26,026 nucleotides of DNA from a virus. Each line of letters opens with the position of its first letter. The first letter of the stretch is position 1. Shown one piece after another: positions 16,090-23,941 of the stretch. Made by a program: the position numbers and the translations under genes. The stretch spans positions 1 through 26,026 of IMG/VR virus record IMGVR_UViG_3300048772_000190; one strand, written 5' to 3'. The notes below the pieces were generated by a model. The model did no database searches, had not been told where the DNA came from, and was given only the letters and a program-made list of their open reading frames with translations.

Positions 16090-17033
16090 TATTTTATTCC
16101 AGGATTAAACCCCCATTTTTTGATAAAAGCTTCTTTATCTGTATTAAACATTTCATCTGATTCTAGATATGTCCAATCAATATCAAATGAATATATTGGA
16201 ATTCTTTGAGATGTAATAACACCATAGCCATTTCTATACATTCTTTGCCAGATATCTTTTTCTGTAAATCTTTTTGTTTTGATATCACAATCTATTTTAA
16301 GCATATCAGCGCCGGCTCTTGGCATTCCAATAAAATCTATATTCATTGCTTTGTCTTCGTTTGGAAATGAAGCAATATATTCATCAAAAGATTCTGGTTG
16401 TACTTTTTCTTTAACGTCAAAGCCTGACACAATCATAACATCTCCGATGTTTAATCTATTTGCCATCAAATCTATTGAGTGTTCCTGAAGAACAATCCAT
16501 GGGTTAACAACCATAATAAATCTAGCATTCACATCTTCAATTGCTATTGATAATCCTTCATGAATATAATCTGAGTATGATGATCCTTGTGGAACTGCTG
16601 CGCCAATTGAATTACCTGCAAAAGAATTCACACCAATATAGTTTAATATATCTGATGGCAATCTTTTTTCTTCTGCTACAAGTATAATATATAACTCATG
16701 CGATTGAGAAGTAACACGATTGATAACAGTTTTAAGAACATCCAAATCTAATTGATTGTCTTTAATATCTGACCAATATCCGTAAAGAGGAATAATGACA
16801 GCAATCTTGCTTTTAGATACGGTTGATATAAAATCATCAAGAGTTCTTTTAAGCATTGATGAATCTGCATCAACAGTTTTTTTAAGAGGCTTTGCTTCTA
16901 TAATTCCAAATTCTTTATCTGTTGATTTTTTTACTATTTGTATTGTTTCATCAACAATAATCTTTTCCTCATCTTTAATCTTATGCTTGTTCTGATGTTG
17001 CGATAACTTCTTCTGTACTTTCTGTTTTTTCAT
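16089..17033 (-). CDS. GT-A-like glycosyltransferase relative (DxD not obvious)
   Basis: A 314-residue protein. After a Lys-rich N-terminal extension (~1-70), residues 77-200 look like the nucleotide-binding part of a GT2-type fold: KIAVIIPLYGYWSD, ELYIILVAEEKRLPS, a helix, then RFIMVVNPWIVLQEHSIDL at the place where a DxD metal motif is expected. The canonical acidic motif is not present at that place, so it may be inactive or use another site. The C-terminal third is helix/strand mix (TEKDIWQRMYRNGYGVITSQ; IPIYSFDIDWTYLES), similar to other GT-A acceptor-side segments. It starts inside the preceding 66-residue gene by 53 bases. It belongs to the sugar cluster 19165-16089. Confidence 0.6.
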   Translation of the reverse strand: MKKQKVQKKLSQHQNKHKIKDEEKIIVDETIQIVKKSTDKEFGIIEAKPLKKTVDADSSMLKRTLDDFISTVSKSKIAVIIPLYGYWSDIKDNQLDLDVLKTVINRVTSQSHELYIILVAEEKRLPSDILNYIGVNSFAGNSIGAAVPQGSSYSDYIHEGLSIAIEDVNARFIMVVNPWIVLQEHSIDLMANRLNIGDVMIVSGFDVKEKVQPESFDEYIASFPNEDKAMNIDFIGMPRAGADMLKIDCDIKTKRFTEKDIWQRMYRNGYGVITSQRIPIYSFDIDWTYLESDEMFNTDKEAFIKKWGFNPGIK

Positions 17034-17181
17034 TTGTTAATTTTTTACCAATCTTATAAAGTAATTGTGCAAGACTTCGACCAGATCCTAATTCAACATT
17101 TTCCATTCCTTGCTTTGATTCTGCTACTGTCCATTGGTTATCTTTCTTGTATATTGTTAAAACGATATTTGTATAATCCAT
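16981..17181 (-). CDS. Small unknown protein in the glycosyltransferase cluster
   Basis: A 66-residue protein with beta-strand-like start (MDYTNIVLTIYKKDNQWTVA) and an acidic/Thr tail. The ATG at 17181 lies four bases after the stop of the preceding glycosyltransferase; a longer start at 17277 would overlap that gene by ~90 bases. Its end overlaps the next gene by 53 bases. Function unknown. Confidence 0.5.
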   Translation of the reverse strand: MDYTNIVLTIYKKDNQWTVAESKQGMENVELGSGRSLAQLLYKIGKKLTNEKTESTEEVIATSEQA

Positions 17182-17185
17182 TTTG

Positions 17186-17974
17186 TTATAAATTAAAAGA
17201 TGTTTTATAAATTTCTTTTCCTTGCTGTCCTCCCCATTTTCTAATGTAATATTTTCTATTGATTTCAAATTGTGCACTTGGCACTATCTTTGTTCCTAAT
17301 GCTTCATTTTGAGTTCTACTGCCATAATGATAAAACAAAGCTTTTGGTGAATGTATTCTTCTGTATCCTGCTATCTTAATCCTATAAACTGAATCTGCAT
17401 CTTCAAAGTATGCTGGCTTAAAGTTCTCATCAAACATTCCTATCTTCTCATAATACTCTCTACCGACCATAAAGAGAGCATAATCAGTACATTCAGATTC
17501 TACTACACTCGTACTGTTATCTACATAATCTATAATTTCTCTTGGCTTGTCTAGAATAAGTTTGTGCAAGCCAGAGATAAGTAAAATCTTTTCTTGATTG
17601 TATTTAGCTACTTCAAATCTATCCACAATGGCATCTATGCATTTGTGATTTAAAATAGTATCATTGTTGAGTATCAAACAGAAATCATAACCATTGTCAA
17701 AAGCATATTTCATTCCATAGTTCCAACTCTTTGCTACACACCATCTTTCCTCATTCCTTTGATATATAAATTTGTTTCTTTTAGGATCTTTAATCATATC
17801 AATCATCTCTGAAGCGTATAGCATCTCTTTACACTTCTCTTGAGTATTATCAGTTGAAGCATTATCAATAATCATTACATCAACAATGTTCTTTTCACTA
17901 GCAATTGAAAGAATGCACTGTTCTGTGAATTGATTCCATAAGTTTATTACTGGTATGACTGCTAATATTTTCAT
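17186..17974 (-). CDS. GT2-family glycosyltransferase
   Basis: A 262-residue GT-A-fold enzyme. Diagnostic parts are ILAVIPVINLW at the N-terminus, the nucleotide-binding VMIIDNASTDNTQEK (residues 33-47), a Lys/Asn/Trp helix ('NEERWCVAKSWNYGMKYAFD'), the metal-binding CLILNNDTIL (N104-D105) and the acceptor-side AYFEDADSVYRIKIAGYR. These are standard for GT2 rhamnosyl- or galactosyltransferase-like enzymes that act on surface glycans; the sugar cannot be read from sequence. It starts in ATGA overlap with the HNH-AP2 gene before it, so it was presumably coupled to the glycosyltransferase further upstream before that element inserted. Confidence 0.93.
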   Translation of the reverse strand: MKILAVIPVINLWNQFTEQCILSIASEKNIVDVMIIDNASTDNTQEKCKEMLYASEMIDMIKDPKRNKFIYQRNEERWCVAKSWNYGMKYAFDNGYDFCLILNNDTILNHKCIDAIVDRFEVAKYNQEKILLISGLHKLILDKPREIIDYVDNSTSVVESECTDYALFMVGREYYEKIGMFDENFKPAYFEDADSVYRIKIAGYRRIHSPKALFYHYGSRTQNEALGTKIVPSAQFEINRKYYIRKWGGQQGKEIYKTSFNL

Positions 17975-18519
17975 ATGTTTGGAGCAAATTCTTTGCCATA
18001 TACTCTAATACGATTTTCAACAAAACATTTCCTTGCTTCTTCTACAGTTTCAAAAGAACCAAGATACTTAGGATATTTATTAACTTTCATTATTGCTTGG
18101 TATGGTCTTGATGAACAATTTCTAGCATTAAATCTAACTCCCATTGGCAATGATGGATCTTTTTTCTTATGAGGTTTATAACAATTTAAATTATTCTGTG
18201 TTTGAGTAACAAATCTTAAATTAGTTTTTCTATTGTCAAGTCCATTTCCATTGATATGGTCTAATTGCTGTTTATATTTTGCTTTCATAATAACTCTGTG
18301 CATAAGATTTCCATTACCAACTGCATATAGATTTCCAATATAACCTCTTGAATCGTGATTATTCATAATCCTCCATGATTGGTCTTCTATTAGTTTTATA
18401 TCTTCTCTGTCTATGATAGCAAATTCTTCTGAATTTGACAATTCAATGTATGCAATATCTCCATCAATTCTTGATATTTTTGCTCCTTTATAATTGTTGT
18501 TATTTTTTCCTGATTGCAT
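17971..18519 (-). CDS. HNH-AP2 homing endonuclease
   Basis: A 182-residue homing endonuclease. An HNH_3-type core (LMHRVIM about residue 72-78, then LDHINGNGLDNRKTNLRFVT at ~86-105) is followed by an AP2-like DNA-binding domain: MGVRFNARNCSSRPYQAIMK, YLGSFETVEEARKCF and RVYGKEFAPNI (~126-182). This order is classic for mobile HNH genes of phages. The start chosen at 18519 lies one base after the upstream stop; a longer start would overlap that gene. It splits the glycosyltransferase cluster between two GT2-type genes, ending in an ATGA overlap. Confidence 0.92.
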   Translation of the reverse strand: MQSGKNNNNYKGAKISRIDGDIAYIELSNSEEFAIIDREDIKLIEDQSWRIMNNHDSRGYIGNLYAVGNGNLMHRVIMKAKYKQQLDHINGNGLDNRKTNLRFVTQTQNNLNCYKPHKKKDPSLPMGVRFNARNCSSRPYQAIMKVNKYPKYLGSFETVEEARKCFVENRIRVYGKEFAPNI

Positions 18520-18520
18520 T

Positions 18521-19165
18521 TTATTTGTTCCATCTTCCTGGTTGATAATAATTAAATAATACATACAAATCAGGTCTGTACACTATTGAGTCTTTGTATT
18601 CTTTAACAATCTTTTCAGCCATCTCTCCATCACCACAATAACTATTTCTGAATTGAATTGTTCTGAACACCTTTCCTTTATAAATTATTTGTTCAGGACC
18701 AATATATCCAACTTTCATATTCTCTGGACTAGCTATAAGAGTTGATGTTCCGTGTGGAGCAGCCAAATGTCCATCATACATATATGGTGGTGGTGTTTTG
18801 TCTCCTCTCTTCATAGATATAACTATAATGTCATCATCTTGTTTTCTTATTTCTTCAATCACATTTGATTCATAGGCATCATCATCATTGAGTATCATGT
18901 AGTAGTCCTCATCATTTATCTCTTGTATATTTATGAAATAGTTTATCTTTGCATAACATTTATCCCATTCCTTTGGTATGTCTGAAATATAAATAGGTTT
19001 TATCCAGCTGTTACCATCTTGTGAAGACTTCTTAAATGTTTCATGCCCATCATTGCATACAGGATGCCATATTACATTTAATGGAAAAAGCATATCAATG
19101 AGAGTATCTTTTAGATGACTCCTACTAAATGCTGTTATAATGTGTATTGTTTTATTTGATTGCAT
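18521..19165 (-). CDS. GT-A-type glycosyltransferase-like protein with DDD motif
   Basis: A 214-residue protein with the shape of a small GT-A enzyme: TIHIITAFSRSHLKD at the N-terminus, a Trp-rich middle, then DYYMILNDDDAYESNVIEEI carrying a DxD-like DDD (about residues 94-96), and DDIIVISMKRGDK. The C-terminal GDGEMAEKIVKEYKDSI resembles the acceptor end of related proteins. The preferred ATG (19165) overlaps the previous gene by 14 bases; ATG 19186 is also possible. It belongs with the two following glycosyltransferases; donor sugar unknown. Confidence 0.78.
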   Translation of the reverse strand: MQSNKTIHIITAFSRSHLKDTLIDMLFPLNVIWHPVCNDGHETFKKSSQDGNSWIKPIYISDIPKEWDKCYAKINYFINIQEINDEDYYMILNDDDAYESNVIEEIRKQDDDIIVISMKRGDKTPPPYMYDGHLAAPHGTSTLIASPENMKVGYIGPEQIIYKGKVFRTIQFRNSYCGDGEMAEKIVKEYKDSIVYRPDLYVLFNYYQPGRWNK

Positions 19166-19691
19166 AAAAGTATATATCAAGTCCATTATCTTCTAAATAT
19201 AAATCTTTGAATGGCTTTTTACTATTGATTGCATCTATGAATTCTCCAAACTTTCCTTTGCACATATTGTTATAGTAATCAGGACTTGTTCCCCATAAGT
19301 TTCCATCTCCTGTAGTTCTTTTTGTTCCATGTTCTGGTCTAGTTGATCCTGCTGCTGAGATTGCCATGAGTCCTCCATCTTTAAGCATGGCATACATATT
19401 CATTAAAGATTGAAACCAGAACTCATCGTGTTCAAGCATTTCACCAGAAACTATAGTATCAACAAGATTCAAGCCATTCTCTGCTCTATTTAATTTATCT
19501 GCTGCTGAAACAATGTCCACATTTGGTCCTGCATGAATATCAATACCCTTGTAGTCTGAATACTCAAACAGATCTTTCAGTGTTCCATTAATATCAAGGG
19601 AACCAAAATCAAGAGCAGAAACACTCTTGAAGTTCTCTGGGAACTTTGCTTTCACCTTTTCAAAAAATTGTCTTTGGGCTGGATGTGCCAT
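19152..19691 (-). CDS. Class I SAM-dependent methyltransferase
   Basis: A 179-residue protein whose first part contains a Rossmann-type SAM site: VSALDFGSLDINGTLKDLF (motif I, about residues 24-42), YKGIDIHAGPNVDIV (acidic motif II, D51) and IVSGEMLEHDEFW (about 80-92). The motif I is the divergent 'LDxGSxDxNG' kind found in phage and glycan-cluster methyltransferases rather than DNA methylases. It heads the sugar cluster right after a small unknown gene that follows the large terminase. It may methylate a sugar on a glycan; substrate unproven. Confidence 0.85.
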   Translation of the reverse strand: MAHPAQRQFFEKVKAKFPENFKSVSALDFGSLDINGTLKDLFEYSDYKGIDIHAGPNVDIVSAADKLNRAENGLNLVDTIVSGEMLEHDEFWFQSLMNMYAMLKDGGLMAISAAGSTRPEHGTKRTTGDGNLWGTSPDYYNNMCKGKFGEFIDAINSKKPFKDLYLEDNGLDIYFYAIK

Positions 19692-19692
19692 G

Positions 19693-19959
19693 TTATTTTT
19701 TAAAATCTAAATTATCAATATGACTATGGAAATCATGCAACACTTTGTTAAACTCTGGACTAGTAAAGAATTTAACCATATCAATTGGTGCCATATGCAG
19801 ACCACAGAGATTGGTAATTCTTAACATCAAATCATCAGTTGTCATTTTTACTGCTATTGCATTATCATTTACTGTCTTGATAGTAGATTTTGATACCTTT
19901 TCTAAGTCATCAATTTTACCTGCCATCTTTATCATTAATTTTTTTTCTTCTTCTGTCAT
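19693..19959 (-). CDS. Unknown small helical protein
   Basis: An 88-residue mostly helical protein starting MTEEEKKLMIKMAGKIDDLE and ending in 'MVKFFTSPEFNKVLHDFHSH' and acidic-basic residues. No motif identifies it. It lies four bases after the large terminase stop and one base ahead of the methyltransferase start, so it is part of the same transcript. Confidence 0.65.
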   Translation of the reverse strand: MTEEEKKLMIKMAGKIDDLEKVSKSTIKTVNDNAIAVKMTTDDLMLRITNLCGLHMAPIDMVKFFTSPEFNKVLHDFHSHIDNLDFKK

Positions 19960-19963
19960 TGTT

Positions 19964-21709
19964 TTATCTTCTTCTCATAAATTGTTTAAATACTTCGACC
20001 TCATGTTTCTTTTCTAATATGTGAGCTAAATCTGCTTTCTTTTCTTCTATTTTTCTTATCATAGGATCATTTAATTCTTTTGCTGTTTCTACTGGCTTGT
20101 TTTGTATTTTATAATCTCCTGGGATAATTACTCGACCTCCCACTAAATCTCTAACTTCAGAACTTGCAAACCATAATGCCATTAAAATATCTCCAGTATG
20201 TCCATCAGGAAAAGCTCTCATTTCATTCATTAATCTTGTGATAATTTTTATTGTGCTATGATCTGTTTGATTAAATGGTAAAACTAATTTTCCTTGCTCA
20301 GCCAATATTGCTAAACTATTTACTCCAATTGCTGAGTCATGCTTTTCTCCGCCTGTATGATATCCTCTGATATTTGTAACTTCATGTTCAAGATCTCTTA
20401 TAATAGCTTCTTGGTATCCTACTGATTCTACCCTAATTCCATTCGGATGTAAATTGTTAGATACATGTATGATTCCTTTTCTTGTTTCATCAGGACTTAA
20501 TTTACCAACTGTTATTTGTCTAATTACTATATCTCCTGCTTTTATGTCTCCGCTTCCATGTTTAACTCTATCAAGTGTAAGTATGACAGTATCATCATTA
20601 TAATCTTTAGTTCCTATAGCTAAGTCGACGCCTGTTGCAGTTATATCATTCATGAATTCAGATCTGATTTCATCTTGCAATTTCATATTAGCCCCTTTCT
20701 TACATGCAAGTTCTAGCCATTCGTCTCTAAATTTTTGTTCAGGTCTGTTTGTCGGATCACATTGTCTCATTCTAGCAAATGAATATGGATTTGCTAACCA
20801 TTCTAAATATAGTTCTTCATATGTAAATCTACTTGGCCAAAGGAGTTGAATTCCTTTATCCATCAAATCTTTATTTTGAGTATAATATTCACTTGCTTGC
20901 TGTTTTCTTTCATTAATGGGGATTTCCTCATTTGTTATCAATTTGGCCCATTCTTGCCATAATTCGGGCCTCTCAGACCATGATTGTATAGCAGGCAGCT
21001 TCTTTTTAAAATCAAATTGTGGATCTTTTAATAAATGAGATACAAGATCTTCTTGATGCCAAGTGTTTCCTAAATATATAAATCTTCCATTAGGTGCTAA
21101 AACAGGCATAACTGTTGTATATATCCAATCAATTATTTTTTGTCGTTGTTCTTCTGTTTGACTGTTCTCTTGGTTCACTACATCGTCGCAAATAATTATA
21201 TCTGCTCTTTTAGAAAGAATTGAGCCAAACAATCCGACTGCGTGTATAGTTGGATCTTTAAGATTAAGAAGTGTTCTATCTATAACTATAGAATCTCCTG
21301 ACCAATTTTCCTGAGCCTTTCTGTAATTCTTCATTTTAGGAATTACACCTTTTCTTGAAATCTCAGAATATTTAGCAAATGTCTGATACATCTTATTCTT
21401 CTCTATATGGTTAATTATTTCAGACATGAAACTTTTAGATATAGAGCCAGTGGAGGAGATTAATAGAATTCTTATATTATGATTCTTTGCTATTAACCAT
21501 AATGGGAATCCTATTGATATATGAGTTGATTTTCCATGGCCTCTTGGAAGTGTGATTACAATCTTTTTTAAAGTAATATCAGATAATGCTTGATCTATAT
21601 CTTCATGAAAGTCTGCGTTTGGCAATCCAATAATATCTTCCATAAAAGAACCAAAACTTGTTTTGGCTATATCACAGACATCTGGCAATAATGTTTTATC
21701 AATTGGCAT
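19964..21709 (-). CDS. terL: Terminase large subunit
   Basis: The 581-residue motor that packages DNA and cuts it to length. The ATPase half has Walker A LPRGHGKST (K60), Walker B IIICDD (171-176) and the coupling motif YLGNTWH (212-218). The nuclease half opens with TGVDLAIGT (D362) and continues with RVESVGYQEAI and DGHTGDILMALWFA, giving the expected acidic residues of an RNase H-like fold. Its length is usual for a full TerL. It overlaps the small-subunit gene by 11 bases, so the pair is translationally coupled, and the portal lies further on, after an unusual block of modification genes. Confidence 0.98.
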   Translation of the reverse strand: MPIDKTLLPDVCDIAKTSFGSFMEDIIGLPNADFHEDIDQALSDITLKKIVITLPRGHGKSTHISIGFPLWLIAKNHNIRILLISSTGSISKSFMSEIINHIEKNKMYQTFAKYSEISRKGVIPKMKNYRKAQENWSGDSIVIDRTLLNLKDPTIHAVGLFGSILSKRADIIICDDVVNQENSQTEEQRQKIIDWIYTTVMPVLAPNGRFIYLGNTWHQEDLVSHLLKDPQFDFKKKLPAIQSWSERPELWQEWAKLITNEEIPINERKQQASEYYTQNKDLMDKGIQLLWPSRFTYEELYLEWLANPYSFARMRQCDPTNRPEQKFRDEWLELACKKGANMKLQDEIRSEFMNDITATGVDLAIGTKDYNDDTVILTLDRVKHGSGDIKAGDIVIRQITVGKLSPDETRKGIIHVSNNLHPNGIRVESVGYQEAIIRDLEHEVTNIRGYHTGGEKHDSAIGVNSLAILAEQGKLVLPFNQTDHSTIKIITRLMNEMRAFPDGHTGDILMALWFASSEVRDLVGGRVIIPGDYKIQNKPVETAKELNDPMIRKIEEKKADLAHILEKKHEVEVFKQFMRRR

Positions 21710-22217
21710 GTTCTATTATATCTTTACTCTTTTTAGTCGCTATTCTTGCTAATGTTCTTTGTGATATTGTTCTATCTGGATTTTCTGTTATAAAAGTATT
21801 AAATTGATTGAATATATTTTTTGGATCATTTTCTTCTTCCTCTTCAGTTTTTACTGGCGTGGTTTTTCCTAATAGTCTATCCATTAATGCGTCTGCTGCT
21901 CTCCAATCTCCGCCTTGCTTTATTAAAATATAATCTATCCCTATTTCTTTTTCTTGTAATAATTTTAATATTCTTTCTTCATTCCATACTTTTGTCCAAG
22001 TTGTAATATCATTAACTGTTATTTTTTCTACCATCACCATTGTGCCAACAGCTTCTGCTAAATGTGAGTTGAATATTTTTCCTAATGCTCCTAATATAGA
22101 ATTTTCTACTTGTATTTTTGCTGTTCTTCTAAATTGACTTAATTCATGTGGCTCAAGAGGTTTTCTTCCTGATCCAATTCTTTTTCCTCCATGGGTTTCT
22201 TCTTTATGTTCTTTCAT
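21699..22217 (-). CDS. terS: Terminase small subunit
   Basis: A 172-residue protein that recognises the packaging site and recruits the large subunit. The N-terminus has the HGGKRIGSGRKP basic motif and FRRTAKIQVENSILG helices common at the start of such proteins; residues ~110-130 (GGDWRAADALMDRLLGKTTP) are another familiar segment. An acidic stretch (KTEEEEENDP) and a C-terminal helix follow, the latter being the usual contact with TerL. The two genes overlap by 11 bases. It may be the first gene of a late transcript, because a tRNA and an AT-rich region lie ahead of it. Confidence 0.82.
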   Translation of the reverse strand: MKEHKEETHGGKRIGSGRKPLEPHELSQFRRTAKIQVENSILGALGKIFNSHLAEAVGTMVMVEKITVNDITTWTKVWNEERILKLLQEKEIGIDYILIKQGGDWRAADALMDRLLGKTTPVKTEEEEENDPKNIFNQFNTFITENPDRTISQRTLARIATKKSKDIIEHAN

Positions 22218-22283
22218 TTTATATTCAAACTTTCAAGATATATTACATAACATTTATATGAATTTGTACATTATTTATTTTTG

Positions 22284-22355
22284 TTCCAGAGATCTGAATC
22301 GAACCGATTTCATATTGGTTATGAGCCAATCCAAATGCCTTACCTGCCCTCTGGT
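22284..22355 (-). tRNA. tRNA with CAT anticodon (Met or Ile2)
   Basis: Cloverleaf read on the minus strand: acceptor ACCAGAG with CTCTGGA (A-A at 1-72, the rest paired), D stem CAGG/TTTG with a GG-containing loop, anticodon stem ATTGG/CCAAT around loop CTCATAA (anticodon CAT), and T arm ATCGG-TTCGATT-CAGAT with one mismatch. No CCA is encoded. The missing GGG/CCC anticodon-stem pairs argue against an initiator; Met elongator versus lysidine-type Ile cannot be decided from sequence. It lies just ahead of the terminase genes, a common place for phage tRNAs. Confidence 0.8.
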
Positions 22356-22392
22356 ATATTTCTTTCAAATCAATAATCAAGTATATTTATAA

Positions 22393-22512
22393 TTATTCTT
22401 GCTTTACTCCTAATACTTCTTCTATACTAACTCCTTTTAATTCATCAATATTTTCAGGACATCCATCATTTGCATTCTCGCTACCTTTTAACCTATATAT
22501 TATATACTTATA
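22393..22512 (-). pseudogene. Coding-like 39-codon frame without start codon
   Basis: The frame YKYIIYRLKGSENANDGC followed by PENIDELKGVSIEEVLGVKQ, E and stop has clear protein-like composition, but no ATG, GTG or TTG starts it and an upstream stop closes it. It ends shortly ahead of the tRNA. It may be a decayed small gene or one that uses a rare start codon such as ATA. Confidence 0.35.
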
Positions 22513-22530
22513 TTAAATGATTGTAAACGT

Positions 22531-23556
22531 TTATTCTAATTTTTCTGCCTCTTCTATGGCCTTTATATAATCAGCATTTGCCATGATAGATACTAATTCT
22601 TTAAAGGTTGTTTTAGGTTTCCAATTAAGTTTTTCTTTGGCTTTTTTACTATCTCCTAATAAATAATTTACTTCATTTGGTCTGTAATATACTGGATTAA
22701 TCGATATAATAACATTATCGTTTATATCTTTAACAACTTCATTAATACCTTCTCCTTCAAACAAGATATCCATATTTAATTCTCGTGCAGTTTCTATTAT
22801 GAATTCTCTAACAGTATGACTTTCTCCTGTTGCAATTACATAATCTTCTGGTTTATCTTGTTGAAGCATTAACCACATCATTTCTACATAATCTTTTGAA
22901 TAACCCCAGTCTCTTTTTGAATCAAGATTTCCTAATTCAAATGATTTTTGAAGACCTGCTTTAATTCTTGACATTGATATTGTGATCTTTCTTGTTACAA
23001 AATGTTCACCTCTTCTTGGGCTCTCATGATTAAATAAAAAGCCTGAGCATATATATAATCCATATTTTTCTCGATATGCTTCTACAACATGTTTATGGGC
23101 ATTTAATTTTGCTTCTCCATATGGAGATACTGGTGAAAATCCAGATAATTCATTTTGTGGCGGCATAATATTTCCAAACATTTCAGAAGTTGATGCTTGA
23201 TATATTTTAATTTTTGGATTTTGTTTCATCGCTATATCCACAAGTCTCATTAAGCCATAATAATTTATTTCTGTTGTTTCGTTTGGACATTTAAAAGATA
23301 TTCCAACATCTGATTGAGCAGCTAAATTATATATTTCATCTGGATTTGCTTCATGAATAACTTTTTCTAAAGAATCAATATCACGTAAATTGCCATATAA
23401 TATTTTTATATGATTAACATTTGTTAAACGAATTAATGGATCATTACTAGTTCTTCTAATCATTCCATATACTTCATATCCTTTATTTAATAAAAATTCT
23501 GCAAGATATGATCCATCCTGACCAGAAATTCCTGTTATAAGAGCGCGTTTTTTCAT
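22531..23556 (-). CDS. gmd: GDP-mannose 4,6-dehydratase
   Basis: This 341-residue short-chain-dehydrogenase-type enzyme turns GDP-mannose into GDP-4-keto-6-deoxymannose, the first step to GDP-fucose, GDP-rhamnose or related sugars. The NADP site GISGQDGSY is at residues 9-17, the catalytic Ser/Tyr/Lys group is in STSEMFG and SPYGEAK, and the family signature FNHESPRRGEHFVTRKI and RDWGYSKDYVEMMW are intact. Length is as in bacterial enzymes. No matching reductase or epimerase is visible in the window, so the second step may be done by the host or by a gene outside. It probably feeds the glycosyltransferases in the late operon. The ATG is AT-flanked with no Shine-Dalgarno sequence. Confidence 0.96.
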   Translation of the reverse strand: MKKRALITGISGQDGSYLAEFLLNKGYEVYGMIRRTSNDPLIRLTNVNHIKILYGNLRDIDSLEKVIHEANPDEIYNLAAQSDVGISFKCPNETTEINYYGLMRLVDIAMKQNPKIKIYQASTSEMFGNIMPPQNELSGFSPVSPYGEAKLNAHKHVVEAYREKYGLYICSGFLFNHESPRRGEHFVTRKITISMSRIKAGLQKSFELGNLDSKRDWGYSKDYVEMMWLMLQQDKPEDYVIATGESHTVREFIIETARELNMDILFEGEGINEVVKDINDNVIISINPVYYRPNEVNYLLGDSKKAKEKLNWKPKTTFKELVSIMANADYIKAIEEAEKLE

Positions 23557-23591
23557 ATAATAATTATATTATATATTAAAATATTTGTAAA

Positions 23592-23936
23592 CTATTTATA
23601 TTCCTCCAATGGGAGGTGTTTAAGAGAGGTGAGGAAGTTTTTAATATCTTCAAATATATCAAATATAAAAGCATTTTCGTGTCCAAATTGAACTGCTTTA
23701 GTTGTATATTCAGTTTCTAATTTATCTATCTCCTTCTCAACCCTTTTCAAAAGAGATTGTTCTGATAGGGAGATTTGAGTGTGGAGAAATGATTTAATAT
23801 CTTTACTGGCGAATTTATGTCCTGAATGTATATCATCACAAGAACACTGACCATAGTCCCAACCACCCTCGCAATTACAACTTGTCCATTTTTTATCAAA
23901 CTCCTCATCTATAGATTTGTATTTATTGTCTTTCAT
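23592..23936 (-). CDS. Cys-rich small protein of unknown function
   Basis: A 114-residue protein. The N-terminal third contains four Cys and a His within 'WTSCNCEGGWDYGQCSCDD' and IHSGH, a possible small metal-binding knuckle. The remainder is helical and charged (SEQSLLKRVEKEIDKLETEY). It starts five bases after the HNH gene stop and ends 35 bases ahead of the dehydratase. I know of no confident family. Confidence 0.6.
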   Translation of the reverse strand: MKDNKYKSIDEEFDKKWTSCNCEGGWDYGQCSCDDIHSGHKFASKDIKSFLHTQISLSEQSLLKRVEKEIDKLETEYTTKAVQFGHENAFIFDIFEDIKNFLTSLKHLPLEEYK

Positions 23937-23941
23937 AGTGT

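Larger units (their letters stand above)
22218..22530 (-). other. Non-coding interval ahead of the terminase genes
   Basis: About 313 bases between the dehydratase and terS genes. It holds a tRNA, a coding-like stretch with no start codon and AT-rich spacers. A 10-base palindrome TAAACGTTTA at 22524-22533 overlaps the dehydratase stop codon and could be an operator by chance or design. I see no convincing promoter or terminator. Confidence 0.55.

Noticed and set aside
18521-18564. Longer start of the HNH-AP2 gene at 18564
   Set aside because: It would overlap the upstream gene by 44 bases, and its first 15 residues lack similarity to other HNH-AP2 starts; the ATG one base after the upstream stop is preferred.
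22284-22355. Attachment site at the tRNA
   Set aside because: No integrase gene and no repeated copy of the tRNA end are visible in the window.
23557-23592. Promoter-like TTTACA-17-TATAAT ahead of the dehydratase gene
   Set aside because: The -10-like box ends only three bases ahead of the ATG, so transcription would start inside the gene; the start MKKRALITGISGQDG is fixed by homology. The match is probably due to A/T richness.
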